32,848 nucleotides of DNA from Ignavibacteria bacterium (GTDB lineage: Bacteria; Bacteroidota; Ignavibacteria; Palsa-1295). The DNA is taken from contig JABDDM010000022.1 in the NCBI GenBank assembly GCA_013287605.1, positions 1-32,848 of the forward strand, read 5' to 3'. The notes beneath the pieces were generated by a model. That model searched no databases. It was not told where the DNA came from and saw only the letters and a list, made by a program, of their open reading frames with translations. The translations under genes and the position numbers were made by a program. This document shows positions 18,362-26,268 of the stretch, in pieces; position 1 is the first letter of the stretch, and each line of letters opens with the position of its first letter.

Positions 18362-19270
18362 ATGAAGCGTACTGCATGGATTCTTCTCGCCCTCGTTCTC
18401 ACGCTCGGAAGCTGTATTAATTTCAAAGGAGTCGGCTCCGATCTTGGTGAAGGATTCTCAACCAAGACCGACACGATCGGCAGCAACCTGATGCATGGCG
18501 TTGCAAGCCAGCTCACATCGGATGAGCAGAGGAAGAAGCTTGCGAGTATGATCGATGAGCTTGTGACACGGCTCGGCACGAGTGTAAGCGCTCAAGGGAT
18601 GTTGCTTCGAGACTCGCTCACCAGCGAATACACTCGCCGCATGCTTGATACGCTTCGAGAAGGGCTCATCGGCAGTGCGTTGCGAGGCAATATCAATTCA
18701 CTCATTGATGCCGCAATCGGTTCTCGCACGAAAGAGCTTCTAGGACAACTGCGTACTGAGCTTGTCGGACCGCACAGCCGCGAGTTACTCAGCGAACTCG
18801 TACGTTCATTGCGCAATACGGCGCTCGGAGATTCAACGCAATTGCTTATTGCCGATGTACTTCATGGCGCGCTAGTTGGTGCCAATGGCGATGTAAAAAA
18901 TATTGTCGATTCGGCGGTACTGACGCTGGCTCGGAGATATAAATCGGATCTCAAGCCACAACTGGAAGATCTTTCATTCCTTCAGCGCAATGTAACTGAA
19001 GTCCTCATCACTGTTGCTGTGCTTGCACTGATCATCATTGGGTTCGTCTGGTGGCAAAAGGAGAAGTATCTACGCCTCACGCGTCTGCTCGCAACACAAA
19101 TACACAGTATTCCCGACGATCAGCAGTTCCAGCAACTCAAACAGCGAATCCACGAAAAAGCCAAAGAGACCGGCCTCGAAATGCCGCTTCGAAAAATACT
19201 ACAACAACAGGGCCTACTCGGACCCGATGCACGTGCGACTGTGCCAACAGTACAGGGGGCTGCCGCGTAA
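18362..19270 (+). CDS. Hypothetical lipoprotein with late transmembrane segment
   Basis: 'WILLALVLTLGSCINF' lipobox; helical, Leu-rich body; 'VTEVLITVAVLALIIIGFVWWQKEK'. Starts 3 nt after the preceding stop. Confidence 0.75.
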   Translation: MKRTAWILLALVLTLGSCINFKGVGSDLGEGFSTKTDTIGSNLMHGVASQLTSDEQRKKLASMIDELVTRLGTSVSAQGMLLRDSLTSEYTRRMLDTLREGLIGSALRGNINSLIDAAIGSRTKELLGQLRTELVGPHSRELLSELVRSLRNTALGDSTQLLIADVLHGALVGANGDVKNIVDSAVLTLARRYKSDLKPQLEDLSFLQRNVTEVLITVAVLALIIIGFVWWQKEKYLRLTRLLATQIHSIPDDQQFQQLKQRIHEKAKETGLEMPLRKILQQQGLLGPDARATVPTVQGAAA

Positions 19271-19340
19271 CTATTTCATGGATATTGGGTTACTGAAACA
19301 GAACATCCCGGCAATTTCATAAATCGTCGCATTTACCTCA
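19265..19340 (+). repeat. Direct repeat copy 1 (start codon position is ATA)
   Basis: GCGTAACTATTTCATGGATATTGGGTTACTGAAACAGAACATCCCGGCAATTTCATAAATCGTCGCATTTACCTCA, 66/76 identical to 20435-20510. Confidence 0.9.
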
Positions 19341-19396
19341 GACCATGAAGCGCATAAAATGCTCATGTGCGGCGTGAATGTTCAACTCTGTTCATC

Positions 19397-20413
19397 ATGG
19401 TCTGCAATAAGCTTTTACTTCATACCGACGCAAATTGCAAGAAGGCTGGCCGAGTCAACTATAGGAGCGTTGTCCTCACCTCGCTTCTCATGCTAGGCTG
19501 CGCAATATCCGTTTCAGGATGCGCCTCACTTATAACCAAAGGCCAGCAGGATGTGTCGTTGTTCGTGCCGGATAGTGCACACGTATTCGACTCTCGTGGC
19601 AGAGCATTTGCAATCTCGAAGGGGTGGGATTCCCTTCCTGTACTACGGCTCACACCTCCTAACGATGACGTGGTTGCGGTTCAATACAATGGAAGCATCT
19701 ATGCGATGAAGCCGAGCACGTCAATCCGCGGGCTTGCTGTCGCTGATTTATTCGGCTCCATGGGTATCTTCTCGTGGATAGCTGACCTAAATGATAATGA
19801 CTACGAATACTACGCTCTCACATTCAAGCCTCAGGATACTGGCTCATACATTCGCGTCGACCGCAAACTTTTTGGTGATCTTAGAGATCTCTTTCCGCGT
19901 GATCACCATAAACGCAGGTTCTACGGGATTCTTGAAGGGGATTTTGGCACGCTGTATCGTTCCGATCAGATTCCTCTTCTCCCTCCCGCTGAAAGCATCG
20001 GACTAGGACTTGGATATAGCGAGCTGGTGGAATTCTATTTTCGTTTGGAATCAATAGGGCTTATGCATTTGATGAATGGGCTGGATGAATTTACCGGGTA
20101 CTCGCTCACGAAAGCATTGAAGCTGCGAGTCTATCCGTATCGCGGACTCTACATTGGTGGATCATACGGATGGTTGAATGCGAGCACGGATTCATTGCAA
20201 CTCTCTCCGCCGCACACATTGGTCTCCACCGTCGGGCCGTCTACGAGAACATCTTTTCATACCTGGGCTTTCTCGATCGGCTATTCAGGCAAATGGACGT
20301 TCGCCGAATTTGAACAGTCGTTCGGAATTCCCCATCATGTGATCTTCGGGAGTCAGTTGATCGACTATTCATTTTGGATCGTTCGATTCGGAGTGAACAT
20401 ACGAGTGTTTTGA
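19397..20413 (+). CDS. Hypothetical lipoprotein / possible outer-membrane beta-rich protein
   Basis: 348-aa ORF (longest start 19367; 19397 chosen arbitrarily between the available ATGs); 'LLMLGCAISVSGCASL' lipobox; C-terminus ends in Phe with alternating hydrophobic strands. Confidence 0.6.
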   Translation: MVCNKLLLHTDANCKKAGRVNYRSVVLTSLLMLGCAISVSGCASLITKGQQDVSLFVPDSAHVFDSRGRAFAISKGWDSLPVLRLTPPNDDVVAVQYNGSIYAMKPSTSIRGLAVADLFGSMGIFSWIADLNDNDYEYYALTFKPQDTGSYIRVDRKLFGDLRDLFPRDHHKRRFYGILEGDFGTLYRSDQIPLLPPAESIGLGLGYSELVEFYFRLESIGLMHLMNGLDEFTGYSLTKALKLRVYPYRGLYIGGSYGWLNASTDSLQLSPPHTLVSTVGPSTRTSFHTWAFSIGYSGKWTFAEFEQSFGIPHHVIFGSQLIDYSFWIVRFGVNIRVF

Positions 20414-20434
20414 GATCTACGCATTTAAGATTGC

Positions 20435-20510
20435 GCGTAACTTTATCTTGGATGTCGGGTTACTGAAACAGAACATCCGGGCAATATCATGAAACGTAGC
20501 ATTTACCTCA
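20435..20510 (+). repeat. Direct repeat copy 2 (includes the ATG of the next gene)
   Basis: GCGTAACTTTATCTTGGATGTCGGGTTACTGAAACAGAACATCCGGGCAATATCATGAAACGTAGCATTTACCTCA. Confidence 0.9.
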
Positions 20511-20923
20511 CCTTCCTGATTGTTGTACTCGCAAGCTGCACGCAATCGAGCAGTCCTAACTCGTCTCAGGCGTTTCTTCCCGGTACGTATGAAGGGATGT
20601 TTATGCGCCTTTCTGTGACCGATACGATGAGTGGCACCGTTGTCTTTAATTTCACCGATTCTTCCTACGACTACAAGGGACACATCCTCAACGTCTCCGG
20701 AATTCTCACTAATAACGATTCGAGCAGAGATGATCGAGGATCGTCTCGCAGCCGCACGAGTTCGGCTATTGAAATGAGTGACATCTCCAACATCATGGGT
20801 ATAAAATGGCGCCATAGCTTCTATCTGGGCGGTCCACACAATTACACGTTCGATGGTTCAGCCATGCACATCTGGCAGGATACACTTGGTGTCGCGATTG
20901 ATTTTCAGCTTAAGAAGAAGTAG
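20489..20923 (+). CDS. Hypothetical small lipoprotein
   Basis: 'MKRSIYLTFLIVVLASCTQSSS' lipobox; 144 aa. Confidence 0.7.
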   Translation: MKRSIYLTFLIVVLASCTQSSSPNSSQAFLPGTYEGMFMRLSVTDTMSGTVVFNFTDSSYDYKGHILNVSGILTNNDSSRDDRGSSRSRTSSAIEMSDISNIMGIKWRHSFYLGGPHNYTFDGSAMHIWQDTLGVAIDFQLKKK

Positions 20924-21065
20924 GTAAGAAACAGTTCGTCTTAGCGTCTGTCCTCCGACTGACAGCGACTCTGATGTCGTTCCCTCGAATGTGAGAATCA
21001 ATCCCATACGGTCGGTTCAATGCTGACTGTTCGCCGGCGCGAATGTCAAACCTGTCTGAATTATT

Positions 21066-21335
21066 GTAGCCGCGGAGCGGCGAAGTACTCGCAGCCCAGC
21101 ATGGAGCGAAGCGGAATGCTGGGTTAGCAATCAGTTAGAATGTTGAAGCCCTGAAAGGGCGGAGTTCGCTGATGGCACAAGCTGTCGGTGTCGAATGCGA
21201 TCACAAATATTTGTGGCATGATGATGTCGCAGATTAACACCGCCCTTTCAGGGCTAATTATTTTTTCGAATCGATTACCAGGGTTCCGCTTCGCTCTACC
21301 CTGGGCTGCGGGTACTTCGTGCCTCCGGCACTAGA
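21066..21335. repeat. REP/BIME-like intergenic repeat: two inverted units, each with three hairpins, around a central palindrome
   Basis: Left unit hairpins: GCCGC-GGA-GCGGC (21069-21081), CCCAGCAT-13nt-ATGCTGGG (21095-21123), GCCC-TGAAA-GGGC (21148-21160). Right unit inverted: GCCC-TTTCA-GGGC (21242-21254), CCAGGGT-13nt-ACCCTGG (21278-21304), GTGCC-TCC-GGCAC (21319-21331). Confidence 0.85.
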
Positions 21336-21344
21336 GGGGAAGAC

Positions 21345-22034
21345 TTACTCCGACTTCAACAACTCCGGAAAGTCCCTCCGAAATTTCTCCACCTCTGGAC
21401 GTGTCACTCCAGCGATGTACCCTTCGTCGGGATGCCTGCGATAGTAGCGGACGTGGTAGGATTCCGCGGGATAGAATTTCACGAATGGGACTACCTCTGT
21501 TACGATCGGATCTTTGAACGAGTGCATTGCAGTGAGCTTCGCGATGTAATCTTCGGCTTCTTTTTTCTGTGCATCGTTGTGATAGAAGATCACCGAGCGG
21601 TATTGCGGTCCGGCGTCGGGCGCCTGATAGTTTGGCGTGGTCGGATCATGCTCGGTGAAGAACACTTGCAATAGCTTACCATAACTGATCACAGAAGGGT
21701 CATAGATGACCTCCACCGACTCCGCATACCGCGTTGAGCCAGTGCCCACCATTTCATAGCTCGGGTCCTTCTCGGTTCCGCCTGAATACCCGGGCATAGA
21801 ACTGATGACGCCCTTGATCTCTGAGAACATTTCTTCCGAATGCCAGAAGCAGCCCATCGCAAATGTTGCATGCGCCAGCTTGCCGTCGGTTTGCTCGACG
21901 ATTGGTGTGGATAGCGAATCCGCCCGAGCCGTGTTATCCTTTGGCGAAGTTCGAGTAAAAAAGAACAGCCCTGCAAATCCGATGCTCAGAACAATACCCA
22001 ATAGAGTGAGCGTACGCGCTGAAGTCTGTTTCAT
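21345..22034 (-). CDS. msrA: Peptide-methionine (S)-S-oxide reductase with N-terminal signal/anchor
   Basis: 'ATFAMGCFWHSEEMFSEIKGVISSMPGYSGG', 'YAESVEVIYDP', 'FFTEHDPTTPNYQAPDAGPQYRSVIFYH'. Confidence 0.95.
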   Translation of the reverse strand: MKQTSARTLTLLGIVLSIGFAGLFFFTRTSPKDNTARADSLSTPIVEQTDGKLAHATFAMGCFWHSEEMFSEIKGVISSMPGYSGGTEKDPSYEMVGTGSTRYAESVEVIYDPSVISYGKLLQVFFTEHDPTTPNYQAPDAGPQYRSVIFYHNDAQKKEAEDYIAKLTAMHSFKDPIVTEVVPFVKFYPAESYHVRYYRRHPDEGYIAGVTRPEVEKFRRDFPELLKSE

Positions 22035-22196
22035 AGGTCAATCCGAGTTAATCCTTGTTCTTACTACGCAAAAGAGTGGAAAAAGTTTGAGTTGGAGACT
22101 CGACAATACAGATTTGGCTGTTACGTCGCTCCCGGGGAGCTGGCGAATCAATTAACACAATGGTTATGTTGCGACCCATCTAGCATACTACCCTCA

Positions 22197-22877
22197 ATGA
22201 CCACCTCTACTTTGCCAAATCGTCTCCTACGGCCTGGTGCGCTCACGCTCGCGTTGCTCTTGCTTTCAAGTTGCGCCTCCAGCTTGGTTTATAGCCCGGC
22301 GCTTGAACTGGCTCCCAGCCCTCTGAAACAAAACAACGGACAAGTAATGGCGGGTGGCGAGTTGTTGGCAGAAACCCGACCGAATTACGCTGGGCTTTAT
22401 GCTCCAGGATATGGAGGTTCTGTAAGTTATGGCTTCTCCAATGTTGTGAGCCTTCAGGTAAAAGTCTGGCAAGCTCTGTATCGGTTCGATGGGGAAACTC
22501 GTGGTGGCGGCTCAGGATCAGCAATTGTAATGCTAAACGATTCGACCGCATCAACCCGACTTGCGGTGATTCCTACTTTTGCAATGCTCTTTTCCGGTGG
22601 TTCGGACGATGGGCACGGCGCTTCGCTCTTAATAGCAGCGTGGCTCCCTTCGTGGGGAGTGCTGCATCCGTACGTGGCCCTTGGGCCAGCAGCGGGTTGG
22701 GTCAACCTCTCACACCTTGATGGATATGGTCTAATCGGAAATATTGGTGCAGCATTCACAATAACCCATTCATTCACCTTGACCTTCGAGCTAGCAGGTG
22801 TCCTTGGATTCGATGTGACGGACGATCTGACAAGTGTCGCTGCGACACCGAAAGTTAGTTTGGGCTGGCTATTTTAA
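22197..22877 (+). CDS. Hypothetical lipoprotein
   Basis: 'LTLALLLLSSCASSLVYSP' lipobox; Gly-rich beta-strand-like repeats. Start refined from 22092. Confidence 0.65.
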   Translation: MTTSTLPNRLLRPGALTLALLLLSSCASSLVYSPALELAPSPLKQNNGQVMAGGELLAETRPNYAGLYAPGYGGSVSYGFSNVVSLQVKVWQALYRFDGETRGGGSGSAIVMLNDSTASTRLAVIPTFAMLFSGGSDDGHGASLLIAAWLPSWGVLHPYVALGPAAGWVNLSHLDGYGLIGNIGAAFTITHSFTLTFELAGVLGFDVTDDLTSVAATPKVSLGWLF

Positions 22878-22941
22878 GATATAAAACACGACTTACGAGA
22901 ACCTTTTAGGCCTACTTTGGTGTTTTGTCTCTGTTCAACCC

Positions 22942-23319
22942 TCAATCCCCGGTCGGTTGGATTTCGCTGGTTTCTACCATCAGCATCACCGTCTTGATTG
23001 GCGCTCTTGGGCGGTGCATTACTCCTTTGGGCATTGTGATTCCCTGGCCTGGCAGGAGTTCGGTTGTTTTGACTTCCTTGGTTAGTGGGTCTTCGTAATC
23101 CATCAGAAGCCTGCCTTCGGTTACATAGAAAAACTCGTCATCCTTCTCGTGCTTGTGCCAGTGGAATTCGCCCTCGACAATTCCAAGCCGAACAACGCTA
23201 TCATTGACGCGAGTAAGCGTACGGTTCGACCACTTCTCTGTCACGTGCCGGACGATCTCGGGAACATCGATCAATTCGAGCTGCGCAAACTTTACTTCTA
23301 GGTCGATATTATAATTCAT
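22942..23319 (-). CDS. Cupin domain-containing protein
   Basis: 'GEFHWHKHEKDDEFFYVTEGRLLMDYED...LLPGQGITMPKGVMHRPRAP' cupin motifs. The start at 23319 (MNYNID) is a guess; the longest ORF starts at 23349. Confidence 0.9.
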   Translation of the reverse strand: MNYNIDLEVKFAQLELIDVPEIVRHVTEKWSNRTLTRVNDSVVRLGIVEGEFHWHKHEKDDEFFYVTEGRLLMDYEDPLTKEVKTTELLPGQGITMPKGVMHRPRAPIKTVMLMVETSEIQPTGD

Positions 23320-23385
23320 ATGGAAAACGGTGCTTGGTTCAATCATCAAAAATACTCAAATTCTGATGAATTTAGGCGGGTGTTC

Positions 23386-23404
23386 ATGAAAAAAGTTTTC
23401 ACAC
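23386..23404 (+). repeat. 19-nt exact direct repeat, copy 1
   Basis: ATGAAAAAAGTTTTCACAC, identical to 23582-23600. Confidence 0.9.
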
Positions 23405-23442
23405 ACACACGTCTTAATGCGATTCGTGCAGCTAAATTTGAG

Positions 23443-23540
23443 GTAGGGGCTCGCCGTGCGTGCCCTCTTCTAAGTGTATGGTTATCCCATCTATTGCGAT
23501 CCAGATCCACCATCGCAGGGCACTCGCGGTGTGCCACTAC
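23443..23540. repeat. Small inverted-repeat unit (MITE-like or REP-like)
   Basis: GTAGGGGCTCGCCGTGCGTGCCCT (23443-23466) and AGGGCACTCGCGGTGTGCCACTAC (23517-23540), 19/24 complementary. Confidence 0.65.
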
Positions 23541-23581
23541 GTGAAAAATCATTGAAAATGAATCAAAAATGGCAGCGAAAA

Positions 23582-23600
23582 ATGAAAAAAGTTTTCACAC
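23582..23600 (+). repeat. 19-nt exact direct repeat, copy 2
   Basis: ATGAAAAAAGTTTTCACAC. Confidence 0.9.
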
Positions 23601-23634
23601 TTCGCGCGCAGGGGGCGGAAAAAGCAAAACAAAA

Positions 23635-23660
23635 AAGCTTCCGGGTTGCCCCGAAAGCTT
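23635..23660 (-). terminator. Intrinsic terminator of the citrate synthase gene
   Basis: Minus strand AAGCTTtCGGGGcaaCCCGGAAGCTT followed by TTTTG. Confidence 0.8.
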
Positions 23661-23693
23661 CAAATATCGAAAGACAGTTGGCGGGTCGTCCGG

Positions 23694-24875
23694 TTACTTT
23701 CTCTTTTCGAGTGGGGTGTACTCCTGGTCGATCTGACCAATGTATTCTGCCGTTGGGCGAATGAGTCGGTTGTTGGAGTATTGCTCAAGAATGTGAGCGA
23801 CCCAGCCGGAGACGCGGCTCATTGCAAAGATCGGTGTGTAGAGATCGAGGGGGATACCCATCAAGTGATAGGTGCTCGCCGAGTAAAAGTCTACGTTAGC
23901 ATATAGACCTTTTTCCTGCTTGATGAAATCTTCGACGGTGCGCGAGATCTGGTACCACTGCGGCTGTCCGGTTCGCTGACCCATCTCCTCAGAGAATTTG
24001 CGGAGATGTGTTGCGCGGGGATCCTCCGTGCGATACACGCGGTGACCGAAGCCCATGATCTTCTCCTTGCGAGCCAACGCATCTGTTATCCAGCTCTTTG
24101 CGTTGTTGGGGTCGTTGATCTTGAGCAGCATGCGCATGACCTGCTCGTTGGCACCGCCATGCAGCGGGCCTTTGAGAGCCCCGATCGCACCGACGACTGC
24201 TGAATACATGTCGGAGAGCGTGGCTGCGATCACTCGGCCTGCAAACGTTGAAGCGTTGAGTTCATGATCAGCATGAAGCGTAAGGGCAGCGTCGAACATC
24301 TTGACTACGCGCTCGTCCTGTTGCTTGCCAAGCAGGAGATAGAGGAAGTTTGCGGCATGACCGAGCTCGTCTTTCGACTCCAAGACCGTGCGGCCGTTGC
24401 GGGCTGCATCATAGTAGGCGACGACGAGGGGAATCTGCACTAGCATCCGGATGCCTTTCTCCGTGTTGGCAGTCACGTTCATGTCTTCTGCAGTTGGATC
24501 GTAGAGACCGAGCTCACTGACGATCGTCCGAAGCACCGCCATGGGGTGGACGTTCTTAGGGAGCTGTTGAATGCGATCCTTGATCTGCTGCGGCAGCTTG
24601 CGTGCCGCAACGAGTTTCTTCTTGAACTCGGCGAGCTCCGTAGCATTCGGGAGTTTGCCGTAAAAAAGGAGATAAGCTGTTTCCTCGAATTCGCCTTTGA
24701 CGAGGTCGTTGATGTTGTAGCCCCGATAAGCGAGTATGCCTCGCTTACCATCGAGGTAACAGATTTGACTCGTTCCTGCGACTACGTCCTCGAGTCCGGC
24801 CTTGCCTGGAGCAGGCTTCGTTGAGCCATTAACGGGAGGTTGCTGTTTTGCCGCGATTTCGCTATCCTGTGCCAT
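23694..24875 (-). CDS. gltA: Citrate synthase
   Basis: 'ICYLDGKRGILAYRGYNINDL', 'LHADHELNASTFAGRVIAATLSDMYSAVVGAIGALKGPLHGGANEQVM', 'IMGFGHRVYRTEDPRA'. Start refined to 24875. Confidence 0.96.
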   Translation of the reverse strand: MAQDSEIAAKQQPPVNGSTKPAPGKAGLEDVVAGTSQICYLDGKRGILAYRGYNINDLVKGEFEETAYLLFYGKLPNATELAEFKKKLVAARKLPQQIKDRIQQLPKNVHPMAVLRTIVSELGLYDPTAEDMNVTANTEKGIRMLVQIPLVVAYYDAARNGRTVLESKDELGHAANFLYLLLGKQQDERVVKMFDAALTLHADHELNASTFAGRVIAATLSDMYSAVVGAIGALKGPLHGGANEQVMRMLLKINDPNNAKSWITDALARKEKIMGFGHRVYRTEDPRATHLRKFSEEMGQRTGQPQWYQISRTVEDFIKQEKGLYANVDFYSASTYHLMGIPLDLYTPIFAMSRVSGWVAHILEQYSNNRLIRPTAEYIGQIDQEYTPLEKRK

Positions 24876-25145
24876 ATCCTTGAAGATCAAGCCATAATGG
24901 GAACACTATCCCAGTTGCCAAAACCTGAAAATTGTAACAAATTGCGACCCTTTTTCAGTGCTCAAGACCTACTAATATGTCCTATGAGCTCTCCGAAGTG
25001 GAATTGCGCGAAGAGAAACACATTAAACTTTTTTCCGTTCGCTGTATCCAATCTTCCGTACCGAGTGTCTTAGACTGAAGTTAACTGCTCAGCCCTTGTG
25101 CCGGGTAATTGGCACAAAGTCACAAGAAAACGCTTATCCAGCAAT

Positions 25146-26150
25146 ATGAAGAAGATTGGAATACTATTGTTTGCTCTACTCACGGTCGGCTTTTTAGCGA
25201 CCGGCAGCTATGCCCAGCACGGTCGCGATACCACGCATCATAATGGCGGACTTGACTCCACCAAGCTTGGTGATCGCGATTCGACCTCGCTAGGCGATAA
25301 TGATTCGACGGAATTTCATGGCCGTGACACCATCAAGATTTTCCATGATCCTGACTCCACTGCAGCTGGAGACAATGATTCTACGGAAATTCATGTGCGT
25401 GACACAACAAACCACAAGGACACGACCGATCACCATGGCCGTGACACCACCGATCATCATGGTCGTGACACGACGATCCATCACAACGGCGGCAAAGATG
25501 GCCACACTGGCGATCATGGCCGTGTGAATCTGTTTCTGTTGCTTCGCAGCGATTCCTGCCGCTTAGATCTTGAGTCAAAGATGACCGCAGCAGACGTAAT
25601 AACGCTAGAGGCAGATCTCGCAGCACTCAAACTCAATGCCGATACGATCAAGACGCTTCTCGGACAGTTACGCACTGCACGCAAAGCTCACGACACGGCG
25701 ACGTTCCGAGCGCTTGCGATACAACTGAAGACATTAATTACTACCGAGCGCACAATAGCGAAGTCACTGGCCGATCTACTTGCGAAGTATGCAAGCGTGA
25801 TCAATACAGTGTGGCATGATTGCCACATGAAGGGTGACCATGGTACCAACAACGGCGGCGGCACAGACCTTCGCCTTGAAGCGAAGTCACTGTTCCCGAA
25901 TCCGGTGAACCCGAAGAGCAGCACTGGTGGTACCGTCACGCTGATGTATATGATAAGCGCAGATGCCGATGTGAAGATCACGCTCAGCGATGCTCAGGGT
26001 ACACTTGTGCAGACTGTAGTGGCTGATCACGAAGTCGCAGGCCAGCACACGGCTACGATCAACGTGTCGGCTCTCGCAGCAGGTGTCTACTACGTACGCC
26101 TACAGGCTGGTACGGAAGTGCGGACGCAGAAGCTGGTCGTAGTCCAGTAA
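25146..26150 (+). CDS. Secreted His/Asp-rich repeat protein with T9SS-type C-terminal sorting domain
   Basis: Signal peptide 'MKKIGILLFALLTVGFLATGSYAQ'; repeats such as HGRDTT, GDNDSTE, TDHHGRDTTDHHGRDTTIHHNGG; C-term 'ADVKITLSDAQGTLVQTVVADHEVAGQHTATINVSALAAGVYYVRLQAGTEVRTQKLVVVQ'. Confidence 0.8.
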   Translation: MKKIGILLFALLTVGFLATGSYAQHGRDTTHHNGGLDSTKLGDRDSTSLGDNDSTEFHGRDTIKIFHDPDSTAAGDNDSTEIHVRDTTNHKDTTDHHGRDTTDHHGRDTTIHHNGGKDGHTGDHGRVNLFLLLRSDSCRLDLESKMTAADVITLEADLAALKLNADTIKTLLGQLRTARKAHDTATFRALAIQLKTLITTERTIAKSLADLLAKYASVINTVWHDCHMKGDHGTNNGGGTDLRLEAKSLFPNPVNPKSSTGGTVTLMYMISADADVKITLSDAQGTLVQTVVADHEVAGQHTATINVSALAAGVYYVRLQAGTEVRTQKLVVVQ

Positions 26151-26213
26151 GAAGGCAATTGGTTCGTTAGAATCAGACAATAGTGAGGTCTGGTCCTACA
26201 TAATGTGGAAAGC

Positions 26214-26245
26214 AAAATGCCCCCGGCCAAAACCGGGGGCATTTT
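26214..26245. terminator. Bidirectional intrinsic terminator between convergent genes
   Basis: AAAATGCCCCCGG-ccaaaa-CCGGGGGCATTTT, 13-bp perfect stem with A/T flanks on both sides. Confidence 0.85.
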
Positions 26246-26268
26246 ATAGACCTTCCAGCGTATGGTGC

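Noticed and set aside
23474-23764. Plus-strand ORF containing 'MKKVFTLRAQGAEKAKQKSFRVAPKAS' (histone-like appearance)
   Set aside because: Lys-rich composition, but it runs through the citrate synthase terminator and into the antisense of gltA; more likely non-coding repeat DNA.
25290-25530. Repeat-containing ORFs antisense to or out of frame with the His/Asp repeat region, and the idea of a CRISPR-like array there
   Set aside because: Repeats are in frame with a signal-peptide/T9SS protein, have variable unit length and no unique spacers.
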